Source of the DNA: Neoscytalidium dimidiatum
Taxonomy: Eukaryota > Ascomycota > Dothideomycetes > Botryosphaeriales > Botryosphaeriaceae
Assembly: GCA_037367355.1 (NCBI GenBank)
Contig: CM074702.1
Coordinates: 2,232,001-2,296,000, forward strand
Reading direction: 5' to 3'
DNA: 64,000 nt
Shown here: in pieces, positions 18,841 to 30,470 of the stretch
Layout: the number at the start of each line of letters is the position of its first letter
Numbering within the stretch: the first letter of the stretch is position 1
Program-made: the position numbers and the translations under genes
Notes under the pieces: generated by a model
Database searches by the model: none
What the model was told of the DNA's origin: nothing
The model's input: the letters and a program-made list of their open reading frames with translations, nothing else

Positions 18841-21800
18841 CGTGGGCGACGGCGCGGCCGTTGCGAAGGTCGCGGTCGTGGTGGCGGTTATTTGAGGTTG
18901 GTGGTGGTGGAGGGAGCAGTGGTGCAAAGGGCGAGGATGGCTGTTTCCGGAGCAGACGATTGCGTCAAGATCGGCAGGCCCAAATACCGCAGTGCTGGCG
19001 ATTGAGTGCAGGCGTTCGGCGCGGGTTCATAAGTAATGCGGCATGCCCGGACAGCGTGGCAGGCTTGGGCAGGTGAGACAGCAGGCGTGCGTTGTGCTGG
19101 CGTGTGGTGAGGGTGAGGGTGAGTGGCGGCCTTGCAGTCGGTAGGCAGGTGGTGTGTGTGTGTATGTGTGTGTGTGTGTGTGTGTGTGGGCGCGGGCGTG
19201 GACGTGGGCCTGCGGAATGGGAAGCTGGGGGGGGCTCTGGATCATAAGAATCCGGGAGAGCGAGAGACAGTGCTTTTGTCTGACAAGTCAACCCGCACAA
19301 GCTCACGGTGCCTGCGACCACCACGACCAACCGGCGCCGTGGGACTTGAGGCGTTTGCGCATGGGCAGAGGCATGGAGCGGCAGAGCATGGGGGGGCGCA
19401 CACGCCGGGGGGCACGGGCAGTGCGCGCACGGAGAGACGCGGGCAGCGAGAACGCGCACGGGGGGAGGGGGCAACCTCGGAATGCAAGTCACAAGAGCAC
19501 ACGCTGGATCTGCCTCAGCCTGCGGCGTGCGTCCAAAAACGTGCAAGGCCACCGCCAGCGCGTACGAGTCGCGGTGGAGCCGGCTGCAGCGCCAGCGACG
19601 CTTCCGCTCTTCCCCAGAGTAGCGCCGACGTCCCCTGGCAGCCCAGCGCCCAATCGAGCGCCGCGCGGCTGAGCTGCTCCGGCCGCCTGAAGAAGCTCTC
19701 TTCCAGAACCGCAACAGAACAAAGCCGCCCGAGTCAGCGCCCGACACCGCCAGCTGCCCATCCAGCGCCGCCCGCCGTTCCTGGACGCGCTCTGTGCGCA
19801 TCGCCAGACACGCCAGCCGCCCGCGCGACGAGGCGGCTGCCCCGGCGACCACGGCGGCAAGCCGTCGACGCCTGGGCAGCGCCTCTCCGGGGACCGCACG
19901 CGCCGCCGTGCGCGCTCCGGCTCAGGCGCGCAGGCCGTGATCTGGCCGCGTTTTTTTCGTTACCGTCGGCCGTGGGTAAATACCGGGCGTACTGCTCGCC
20001 CAAGACGGCCAGCGCCTAGCCGCAATCGACCTCCACACGACCTCGCTCCGGCCGGCTTCGCCTCAAACGTCGAGCGGCCGGCCTGCGGGCTGGATGATTC
20101 AAGCGCGTCTCGAATGCCACATCGCGCTGGCCCGTACGAGCAGGTACTTGTACCAGTACGTAACAGCGCCCGCCTGCCGCTGCTGGACTTCTCTCCGCGC
20201 CCTCTCCGCCGCCCGGGGCCCTGTTGCTGCCTCTGCTGTGGCCCGCCGCCGCCCATTGCCAGCCCGCCATTGCCAGTGGCGGCGACGCGACGCGACGCAG
20301 CGCTGGCCGTCGCCCGCTGCCCGTCTGCCCGCTGTCCGCTGCCCGCCCGTCGCAGAGTTTTGCAGCTCACCGGTGAAAGCACGCGCGACGGGGATACTTG
20401 GGCGGGCGGGGGGCGGCGTTGTGTGTCGGCAGCAGCCAGGAACACAGGGTCGCCACGCCGCTGTTGTCGCTGCTGTGGCTGGAGCATCACATGTGCGGGA
20501 GGAATTTTCCGGTTGCAGCTGACTTGCTCTTCTCGGCAGGCCGCAAGCCCAGCGTGTCGCAATTTGAGGTTGCTGCTCTGAGCATTGGCGGCCTGCGCAC
20601 GCCCGGCCGCACGCACGCATGCACGCTCGCTCGCTCGCTCGCTCGTGGCGTGGGGTGCTGCGATGTGTACTGGCTGCTGAGGCTGCTGGCGCGCGCGCAA
20701 TTGCGCTGCCCTGGACGGTGCCCTGGTGATTGACTGATGCGAGCTGCCCTGGGCGGGAGGATCCAACGGCGGGTGCTTGATCTGACGCTCTCGACGAGGC
20801 TGTCGAAGATCAAGCGCGCGCGCGGCCTGGGCTTGCCTGATGAAGTGGCAGTGGGCGGGCAGTCATTTGATGCGTCTCAAGCACGCCGGTGGCCATCATG
20901 TGCAACCAGCTGTTTTCAGCAGTGGTGATCCGCCAGCTTACTGCGGATCTCCAGGAGAGCGCAGATGACCAGAGCCGGGGCGTGGTGTCACAGCAGGCAG
21001 GCAGACCGGCCAGGCAGGCCGGGCGACGACCGTTGTAACTGTATGCGTGACCAGGCCCTCCAGACCCTGAGCTGCAAACCCCCCCGTCGTCTCCGCAAAA
21101 AGCGGCGACGCTACCCCGGGGGTACACGCTGCGCAGGCGAGTTTGCCACCTGCGCCCAAGTCTCGGCCGGTAACGAGTTAGCAGGTCGAGTCCACGCTCG
21201 CTGTTTCTCCGCCATTGAGCGCGCGCAGATCAGGGCCAGCCAGGGCCAGTCAGGGCCAGTCCGGCCACAGGGTCAGCCTCGAATCTCGTCGGAGCTTTAC
21301 CACCCATGCGCCCCCCGTGATCCCCGCTCCACTCGGCGCCCTGGGGCTCCCGCCACGGCTGCTCCAACAGGCCACAGGCCGCTGCTCACGGCCACTGCCC
21401 TGCCCGCGCTGCCTCCCGTTGCTTCTGCCGACCGCTGAGCCGTCTGACAGCCTCTCCGCCGCTCTGCGCGCCTGGCCGCAGCCGCCCAAGCGCTCCGTGC
21501 AAGTGACACGATGTTCAGGCGGCTGCGTGCTGCGCAGTCCCCGGATTGCGAAGCCTTGCCGCATGGTCGCAAACGAACTTCCCCGGACACTTGGACCACT
21601 CACGCCCAGCGCGGCCAATCCCTCCCGTCTGGCCGATGCAGCAAGCGCTGGCGATGTAGCGTCGGGTTGTACGCAGCAATTTCGTGCTGACGCGAGGGCC
21701 GCCGGCAGGGCAGCAAGGGGAGATTCGCTTTCCAGAAGGCCGCGGGCCCATCGTGTGTAATGGGGTGCAGTGGGTGTAGTGGGCGCAGTGGGCGCGGCGG

Positions 21801-24800
21801 GCGATGACGGGGCGGCGCTGCCAGCTGCCGTGAAACAGGATGATTCCCGTCGCGCATGAAGGCGGTGAAAGTCAGACCTGTGAGGCCTCCATGTGATGGC
21901 ACAAACCTCTGAGACAGCAATGCCTTCCACTCTCCAGGTATCGCGACACCCATCAGCTGGCGCACGCCGCCGCCCGCTGCCAGCGCTGCCAGAAGGGGAA
22001 GCCGACCCGATCGCGCCATGGAGCTCTGAGCGCTCGCTTCGACGGGCGGTAGGATTTGGACCAACACCAGGGCCGCAACCACCAGAAACAACAACGACAC
22101 CATCCGGGCACGCAGATCGTGATCGTGCGATCTCTGGCGCGGATGGGCATCGGCGAGGGCCATCTCGATTCCTCCTCGCTGGTCAGATCGCAGAGCGAGA
22201 CACACGGGCAGCAGGGAGCGCGGTTGCGGTTCTCAGCAGCAGCAGCAGCAGCAGCAACACACACGCACACTCGCATCATTCCTTCACAATACGACGCTGT
22301 CATTTCGCGCGGGCGACGCAGCGCTGGCAGTGTCGTCTCAGCGGGCGGTCTCAGACCACACGGGCACAGAGCAGCGTAACCGGATCTCGTCTCGCCGGCC
22401 TGGCTGTATCTATCTCTCGCGGCAGCGGTAGGTGGGGGTGCGCGAGGCAGCAGAACACCAAACCAGTCCCCCGGAGAGCGCCATCGGACCCGGCAACCTG
22501 GAACGGGCTTGCGGCTAACCCCAGAAAGGGCGCGGACAAGACGGGCGTGCCGGCTTTTGCAGGTCTCGTGGATGGGCCTGGCTGACGCAGCCGCTTCCTT
22601 CGCAAGTGCCGGCGCCGGCAACCCTTATCAAACCCGCTGGATGTCGTCTTGTTTGCTCTCCCTCGCCCCAGCACGCGAGCGTGGGAGGGAGGGGGGAGAG
22701 GGGGGAGAGTGGGAGTCGAGAGGCGTGGCCGCTGCTGACTCGGGCGAGCGCTGGCTTTTGCCGACCGGCTCGCACTCTCTCGTTTTGGCTGGCTATCTGG
22801 CTGACAGCCCGTCCGTCGTCTGGCCCTTTGCGGAACCGTGCCGTGCCGCTGCGTCGCTAACGCCCCGAATCCGACGGCCCATCGGGCATTTCACGTTTCA
22901 GTCGGCAAGCCAAGCGAAGCAGTCGAGACTCGATTGGGCCGCAATGGCATCGTGAGGGACGGTACTGAGTGCCACGCAGAGGGAATGGGCTCTGCCCATC
23001 GTTTATGCGGCGCCGGCCGATGCCAGCTTCGACGGCAAATGCCCTGCCGTTCACCACCACTATCACCACTGGCACCACCAACACCACGGCGCCCCAGAAG
23101 CAAACGTCCTCTGGCAGCGCACCGGGGAACCTCTCCCGCTACCCATTCCGTCCCACGCCCGGCCTTCCGCGTCTGCGTGGTCATCTGCCCGAGCGGTGTT
23201 GCTCCCCTCTTTCCCCCGTTGCCAGTGCCATGCTTCGGTACCCAGCGCTTCGCTCCCAGCACCAGGCTCCCAGCACCCAGCGGCACGGTGCACTCAATTG
23301 CGGAAATTGGAGCGTCGCCGGCCGCGCATTGACGAATTGGCGGCACCAATTTGCGCTGATTGCTGCCAAAGCTGCCATCGCGACGCCGTGTCCTTGGGCT
23401 CTGGGAAGCGCAGCCGTTGTGTCGGCAACAGGACAATCTGCAGCGAGCCTGCACGCTGGCATCATCGGCGCCATGAAGACGTGAGCGCTCCAGCAACCGC
23501 TCCGCTCAGCCACGCACGGACACAGCCTCCGTGGGGAAGGCAAAAGGAACTTCAAGCCATCAATGCAAACCTCGATAAGCAGCCGGCCTTTTCAATCGTG
23601 TACCACCGCAGCGCTCGCACCGCTGCCCTCTGTATGACCTGCTGCTGTTGGTAAGTCGCTTTACCCGCTGCTTATCCGCCTTCATACGCTACGTGTCTGC
23701 TGCGCGGACGTCACTCCCTATCACCCTGCAGCATTAGCTCCCCCACGCCGAGAGCACCGGACTCCCGCCCACGTGCTCCCCTTCACGCCGTTCCGCTCAC
23801 TCGGGTCCCCTGAGCTGCTGTGCCGTTCCTTCATTTCGGAAGCTGGCCAGCGCTCTGCGCCGCTACTGCGGGGAGCTCGGGAGTGCCTTTGAGATCGAGC
23901 ATCCGCAGATTGCTTTCTCTTCTCACCACTAGCCCGTTCCCCTGAGCTGGAACGCGGGCGGTTTCCCGGCGGAAGCGTTAATGTCAATCCCCGGGATCGC
24001 CTCGCCGCAGAGGCCTCCGCGGGAAGAGAATATATCCAGAGCAATCCAAATACGAACATGCGCGTGCAAGGTGCGCTCCGGTCAGACCTGACCGCTACAT
24101 GGATCCAATACTCGCCGCGATAATCCAAATAATAACGACACCACACCCCCAGCCGCCCGCCTACCAGCGCGGGCACCGAAAGAGCCCCGTGCATTGACAG
24201 CACGACAGATCCCTCATCTTGCGTCAACCAACGGCGGCGGCGGCAAATGTACGATGGAATCGGGCATGCAAGCGCCTCGAGCGCCTCCGCCGCACAGCAG
24301 CAGCAGGCCGCGGCATGTCTCATCAGCTGTCAGGCCGGAGCCTTTCAGCAAGTGGCCGTAGCAGATGCGCAGCAGGCGGCGAGCCGAAGCGCCGGGTCGT
24401 CCAAGCGTTTCCGTCTCCAGGATTTCTATATATTGAACTCCGTACAACTCTCCCGACTCGTCTCTCGCCTGCCACTTCTGCTGTTCACGCGGACGCCTAA
24501 TGCAGCGGCTACCCCTGCGTCGCACGTTCAGCAGTCGCCAGCATTCTTTTCAGCCATGGTACAAGCAATTACCGGTGGGAGGGATAAGCAGCTGGCGCGG
24601 GCCCTCTTCCCCCTGGGCGCACCTACACTACAGTGCTGCAGACCATCACGGAAATAGCAACAAGATAATGCGAACAGAGACACGTTGTTTCCCGACCGCC
24701 CTTTTGCCTCACCGGCTGCCCTCCACAGGCTGCAGGCACATGTCATCATGGCCACGCCTTGCAGGAGAGCGTACCTGTCTACCGCGCTCCAGCTGGCAGG

Positions 24801-25213
24801 GCTAGTCATGCGCACATTCAGCACTCGGCCCCCAACCTCGCCTCAAAGCGCTGCTGGGCTGCTCAGACGCCTACTCACATGGTCGAAAATGGAAGGACAC
24901 GATGGCACCGTGTACGGGGCCGGTTGGGGTTTTGGGGCCGTAAGCATTCATCCGAGGGCGGATGTGTCAGCGCCATGGCTCAGCTTTCCCTCCCGTCGAA
25001 GACTATTCTCGTCAGCGCATGCGCCCCAACGCCTTCTCCGCGAATCGCCCCCAGATTTACTCTCCGTCACTCGGCTCCTCCGCCCCGCGGCAGCCTCATG
25101 CTCTACCTTTCCCCCGGATCTTCCGGTGGCTGAACTCCGTGCGGGCTGTCGTAAGCCGCGTGTGTGCGCGCGCGCGTGTGTGTGTGTTAGTCGTGGCCGG
25201 TGAGGCCGTTTGG
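18841..25213. other. 6.4-kb GC-rich stretch with no gene I can support
   Basis: Upstream of the DUF3295 gene. Open frames are numerous and long on both strands because of high GC, but they overlap, change frame and lack family motifs. It holds a GT microsatellite, a GGGCCAGTCA-type repeat (21236-21264), a CTCG run (about 20625-20645) and several CAG runs. One frame deserves mention: 22103-21600 (-) starts with a signal-peptide-like segment (MVSLLFLVVAALVLVQILPP) and would give a 167-aa protein of no recognisable family. I do not call it as a gene. Confidence 0.5.
19150..19187. repeat. (GT)n microsatellite
   Basis: GT run of about 38 nt with one TA interruption, just upstream of the DUF3295 gene. 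Confidence 0.9.
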
Positions 25214-25550
25214 TCACTCAAACGTAACTTTGCCCGTCTCCTCATCCATTCCTCCCGCCCAAACCCTAACTCCGCACAAGACCGCTCCCGTCCGCGCGTC
25301 GTACAAGTGCGGGCGCACCAGTAACATGCCCGACTTGTAAGCAGCGTAACCTGTCCAGAAATACACAAACCCGCAAAATGATAGTCACTGCCAACCACGC
25401 CAGCGCACCCAAACCCAGGTCTCCCCAATCGTATCTCATCAATCTCGCTGTCAAGGATGCACCCAACACGTAATTCATCCCGGGGACGAATGTTGCGCCT
25501 GCTCGCTCCCTGATTTCCCTGTCTTCCCCGTCTCTGCCAAAGACTTCCTC
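25214..25550 (-). CDS. Uncertain coding island, possible membrane protein
   Basis: On the - strand one frame reads REIRERAGATFVPGMNYVLG, continuing to a hydrophobic stretch (LGLGALAWLAVTIIL). A second frame reads GYAAYKSGMLLVRPHLYDAR and onward to a TGA at 25214. Both look protein-like but are in different frames. They could be joined by a 64-nt intron (donor G|GTTTGG within DLG, acceptor CTGGACAG), which would remove the hydrophobic stretch, or they may reflect a frameshift. No convincing upstream exon or start was found; a tempting intron upstream would be only about 35 nt. I do not recognise the family, and this may be a decayed gene. Confidence 0.2.
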
Positions 25551-26174
25551 TGTTGTCTTGTCTGCCTTGCATGGCCCTTACCTCAGCCCTATCCCCTCCC
25601 AAGCAGGTCATCTGGCACGCTGGGTTTTTCCACTCCCCTCAAACCTTGCGCACCCAGCCTGACTGCACCGATCCACACAATTTCAACACATCGCATTTCT
25701 AGGTCACCAAGCCCGTTGTCATCTCCCACAAAAGCCGGGCACGATAGCGAGAGCGAAGCATGGGCACTTAACGGTCGCCCGTCGCCACGCAAAGCAAAAA
25801 GAAATCCTACGAACCACAAAACTCACACACAATTTCCCCTCCCAATGTACCATTTTGGGGGGACCGAGTAAACGCGCGATTCCATAGCTTTGATGAATAC
25901 TCACTTACTCCGCACCCATCCCATGGGGATCAAATGATTAGCGTCCCACATACCCCGCCTTTTTTTTTTTTTTTCAATCCTCTCTGTCAGTCGCCATCCC
26001 GCATCGCTCGTAACCCTTACTCCCCCATCCCGTCCCCCCCCCCCCCCCCAATCTCGCCTCCCACCCTCGCACCGAGCCGTCCCGCTCATTCCCGCGACGC
26101 ACGCACGCACTGTACGCCCGCGCACATGCGCACACCCTTTTATCTTTTTTTTTCTTCTCCCTCCTTCCCGTCAG

Positions 26175-26246
26175 CGCATCGAAGTGATCAAGAAAATTAA
26201 GCACGGCGAAAACCAGCGTGTGACAAGCAGGAACTATATCTCCTAA
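26175..26246 (+). CDS. Orphan terminal exon of an unidentified gene
   Basis: A long pyrimidine tract ending CCCGTCAG is followed by a 72-nt open segment coding RIEVIKKIKHGENQRV plus TSRNYIS and a TAA stop. The acceptor quality and the well-formed, charged C-terminus suggest a real last exon on the + strand. I could not find its upstream exons in the preceding 7 kb and do not recognise the family. Given the giant introns elsewhere in this window, the rest of the gene may lie well upstream. Confidence 0.35.
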   Translation, partial: RIEVIKKIKHGENQRVTSRNYIS

Positions 26247-27089
26247 TTTCACGTTTTTTTTCCGGTGGTCCCGCTGCCAATCACGTTTTTTCGAACCAGA
26301 GTAGCGTCATCCCATGATCTCAATCCGACATGTTTTTTTTTCCGATACGCCCTAGATCGAGGGGGGAAATAGAAGGGCCCCATCATCTTTACATACTCAT
26401 TTCGGTCGCGACCTGTCGGCCAATTTTTATTCCAACTTTTCTTTTCTTTTTTTTTTTAGTCATTCTTGTCACATCGTTTGCACCCTTGAGCGCTGGTTGG
26501 ACCGGAGGCGATTGCAATCCTCCGACCGCTGCGCGCGTGATTGGGGATGTCTTATATCCGGGTGCTCTGGGCTGAAAAAGGACGTGGTGCGGGAGGAAGG
26601 GAGGGAGGGAGGGAGCGGCGCGGGGAAATAAAAAAAGAAGGAAAGCGTTGATCGTGGCTTGCAAGGCTTTCTCTGCGTAAAGATGGTGGTGTGGGGGATA
26701 GGAGAGAGCAGAGACGGGAGGGGTGGTGGGACTCGAGCGTCAGCATCGAGATGGGTAAGTGGTAGGGCAAAGCAAGTTTTGATTCTTAATCAGGGCTGCT
26801 CCCGTCTCATCTCCCCGGCGCATCTTTTTTTTCCCCCCTTCGGTGCTTCCGAAGCGGTGAATGAGGGCAAGAGCATCAGAGACATGGAGAAGGGGGAGTT
26901 TATTGTGGGACGTGTGATGCCTAAACCCGCCCAACAGCTGTGAGAAGCTCGTATTGCAGGCTCTCTTCGAGATTGCGGAGCCGCGTGAGAGGATGCGGTA
27001 TCCCGAAGCAGCAGTCATTGTTGTTGTTGACTGAGACATGGGCAGTGGAAGATGCATATCTACCGGGACAGGGCGGGTACCGCGCTGCC

Positions 27090-27092
<3 letters not shown>

Positions 27093-27125
<33 letters not shown>
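27093..27125. repeat. (CT)16 microsatellite
   Basis: Perfect CT run of 33 nt, then CCCTCTCCC. Confidence 0.95.
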
Positions 27126-27129
<4 letters not shown>

Positions 27130-27888
27130 TCCCTTTCTCGCTCTATTATCAATCATTGTCGGGTTCTCTAAGGATTTTGGTTTTAATTAAACAGCACTGT
27201 CATGTACAGTCAATCCAGCACGTGTGCGCGTGCATGCATATGCATCGTCGTTGAGGATGGGCAGTGGCGATGTCGCGTGCTCTGGCCCATAAGCAGAAGA
27301 AAGAACGATCCGAACGGGCATCTTGAAGCATATCAGAACAGCGCCGGTAACGGAAACAGGTAGTTCTTTGCGGCGCAGCTGCTAGCGCACCACCCTCGCG
27401 ACAAGGGCCATCGCGGTCGAGGCCGCGCCTGGCGGGGGAGCCGCACGAGGAGGGTCAGATGGCTTCTTGGAGAAGGCCCGTTCTGTTTCGACGGTTCTTT
27501 TTCGTTCTCGTTCTCGTTGGCGGTGCGGGCGCGGCGCCTGCCCGCCTGCAGCATGTGCTGCGAAGACGCCCTGCCGCGTCGGCGTGCGTTGAGGAGAGGG
27601 TGGTGGGAGGGGGAGCATGTGCAAGGATCTCGGCCCGGGGAAGAGGGATGAGTGAAGTGACTTGCTGCGGGAGCGTTGAGAGAAAGGAGAGGGGGATCTT
27701 CAGGGTCCCTGGGAGGGAGGGCCGTCTGCTCACGGGATCGTGCATGTTGCATGTGTTGAGGGATTGACCACTGGCTGGGGTTCGTTTTCTCGTTGCATGT
27801 GAAAGGGAGGTTGGGGGATTGTCAGCACCCGTGGGGAATGGTCAGACGGGGTTCTCTTGCGCCATCGCACCAGAACGCGGGCAAGCAA

Positions 27889-27933
<45 letters not shown>
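27889..27933. repeat. (CAT)15 microsatellite
   Basis: Fifteen perfect CAT units. Depending on frame this would code polyHis (+) or polyMet (-), but no supporting gene surrounds it. Confidence 0.95.
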
Positions 27934-27935
<2 letters not shown>

Positions 27936-29289
27936 CCCCGTCCCAGATTTCCCTGATTGCGTTCTGACAATCTGGTGAATCACGGTCGTTGCTTTTTGTT
28001 GCCATCCGCTATCCCCAAAGTTGCACGGACTGTACAGAATATTGGTGCTCGTCCTTGGGCGCTTATGCAACGCGCTTCTTTGATGACTTCATGGGCGCTT
28101 GCTAATCTGACAGCGCCCGACTTGCGCGTCGCTTCTGAACGGCCGTAGACCACCCGGAAGGAACGGCTCCGTCTTCACATGAAGTTGAGGTGTTCGTCGA
28201 AGGACCCGTAGTCTAGACCGTGGCGAGCCCGGCGCCTCCGCATGACTGTTTCCGGTCAGCAGTGCGTCAAGTGTGAGACGATGCATACGAGAGGCTCAAG
28301 TCATCACTTTCCATATTTGGAATCCATCGCACAACTTCAAAGCATGACATACAGTGGCCCACTTCGGCGCCCTGGTTGCCCTGACGCGAGTGCCTAGCCG
28401 CACGTGGTCGGCCATCGCTTGGGACCGAACGCATCGGGTTACCCGAGGATATCGGCACAACAAAGAACTATTTGGATGCTCAGAGCCCTCTCCTGGTGGC
28501 TGTACCTTCTTTCATGTGTCTGCAGACATGACATGATCCTGTATGATCTCGTGCAATGAGTCTCAATTCCATCGCACAGAATGCCGGAAACGTGGCCGCA
28601 GGTGTGTTGAACCAGATTGAGAGAGAACATGGCTTGTATCATGCCACCAGAGATCATAGGACCACCGGCCGTAGGAGAAAGTGGCGAGATGTCATGCCTG
28701 TTTCCATCAGGTTGCGTCACATCCTACTCGCCCAACTATTGAGATTCAATGTGCCAATTTCAATTGGTGCACAGTAGCTCAGGAACAGGATTATACTATA
28801 CTATCGATCGTGAATATCAAGGAAATTCACGTTGTGCATGCTGGGCTTGGTAGAAGTGGATGTATCACTATTAATTCTCTTCGTAATTTAGCGTCTGAAC
28901 GAGGACCAAACGTCGGAAGTTCTCAAAGTCTTCCCGCTGGTGCGGACGAGGTCAATCCGAACTTCAGGGTATCGAAGAGTTAATCCATATCTAGTGCCTC
29001 CAGCGCGTCTGAGTGCCTGAAAAATTTGAAATTTATTTGCAAGTCAGTTTTACCGCAATTAATCAGTGGATCGAGTTTTCCGTTTTCCGAAATCTCATTC
29101 TTGCTATGTAAAGATTAGGTGAAGCATATTACAAACTCACCCACTCATCTCCGAAAAGAAAGGAAGCAGCAGATAAACCAAACCATAAATGATCGTGAAA
29201 GTGGCATACACGCCATCTGCAGACCTCATACTCTGATGAAGGGGGAAAAGAAAAAGAAAAACAATGAGAAAAAGCAACAAACGCCTCAG

Positions 29290-30470
29290 AGCACCCCTAA
29301 CGACAACCGCACCATAGCCTTCCCCCTCAACCACTCGGTCTGCACGCCCCGCCTGCCGCAGGACCTCCCCACCGTGCAATGCTCGCACGTCGCGTGCGGG
29401 CTCGCACCGCCCGTCACCGCCAAATACGGCACCTTCCTCACCCTCGACCAACTCCTTTACGCTCCCTCTCGGCCTGCATGACGCGGGTCCGCCGCGCGCG
29501 CGAGCTTGCCAGGCCCCCGGGGCGCACGGCGGCGGTGGCGCGGCCGACGCCCGGGTCGGTCGCGATGCCGCAGCAGATCTGGAAGGGGAAGTTGCCGGGC
29601 TCGAGGGCGACGAGGCCCGGGCAGCTGTTGGAGAGGAGCGTGCCGTAGAGGGCGCGGATCGAGTGCGTGGTCAGGAAGGAGGGGCCAACCGAGCAGGGTT
29701 AGGAGTGCGGGAGCCCGCGGTGCGCATGCCGAGCTCTTGGGCCGTCTGGTTGGAGGTGCGCGGGAGGAAGGAGGGTTGGGAAGGCGTCGACGATGGGGTC
29801 GCCGAGGGTGCGGTTTGCTTTGGTATCGAGTTTGGTGAGGGAGATGCTGTGGGAGGAGTCCATGATGGAAAGAAAGGGGACGATGGAAGTGGAGGAGATC
29901 ATCCTACACCGGGCCATTGAGTGTGGTTTTGGGGTTGCGGATACGCATTCAAGCGCTCCGGGGCGGTGTATCCATTCTGGCTACCTTCGGCCGTACCTCC
30001 AGTTATGAGGGGAAAACTGGCTAGGTTATTCTCAGTGCCGCGGCAAACGGAGGTCTGTTCGATCACGTAGACCTGGTAGCCCTACAAAGTAACTGGTGAA
30101 TCCCTTGCGATTGTCGGGAGTGTTGAGCCAGGTCTTTTACACTGCATCTGGCCAGCAACGATAAGAGGACAGACACCCCCGCAAAATTTCCAGTAAGTAC
30201 AGTGCCAGTGATTGCTAATGATTCTATTAGCACTGGTTCAGAACCAACATTGAGAATCTCGTACCATGGAAGAACACAACAGGATTGACATTCGTGGCTC
30301 CAGAGACCCGCGTCAACTTCCCGACATACATCTGATCGTACATTAAATGTCCGGCGCTGGTGTTGACATATCTACCACCGACGTAGAAGAAATCACGGTA
30401 ATGTCGAGCCTCGTTCGAAGTGCAATCTGGAGAAATAGTATTTATACTGACGCAACCATTAATCATCACG
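29290..30470 (-). pseudogene. Decayed fungal alpha/beta-hydrolase gene
   Basis: On the - strand consecutive pieces of one protein appear in changing frames. In coding order they are: YVGGRYVNTSAGHLMYDQMY with a VVFFHGT oxyanion-loop motif (30469-30227 frame), WLNTPDNRKGFTSYF, YQVYVIEQTSV, TENNLASFPLITGG, QNGYTAPERLNAYPQPQNHT ending in a stop, GDPIVDAF, TTHSIRALYGTLLSNSCPGL, LEPGNFPF, VPYLAVTGGASPH and VQTEWLR. These match a secreted-type fungal alpha/beta hydrolase family in the correct order. Several frameshifts and an in-frame stop separate them, so no functional product is expected. One ancestral intron may survive after HGT. The nearest intact paralogue is not in this window. Confidence 0.8.

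Larger units (their letters stand above)
26247..29290. other. 3-kb intergenic region with microsatellites, no gene seen
   Basis: Between the orphan exon and the hydrolase pseudogene. It contains a CT run and a long CAT run, listed separately. Short open frames are scattered and show no family resemblance. Confidence 0.5.

Noticed and set aside
18965..20019. Overlapping open frames of 295 and 298 codons on opposite strands
   Set aside because: Low-complexity His-Thr and Cys-Val runs from the GT microsatellite, and GC-driven Arg/Ala/Pro content. No motif supports either strand.
21600..22103. Secreted 167-aa protein on the - strand
   Set aside because: Only the signal-like N-terminus is suggestive. 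The remainder is Pro/His/Arg-rich, with no family and no splice or context support.
27889..27933. CAT run as a possible CRISPR or protein-coding polyHis tract
   Set aside because: It is a simple trinucleotide repeat without spacers, in a eukaryotic context, and no surrounding frame supports coding.
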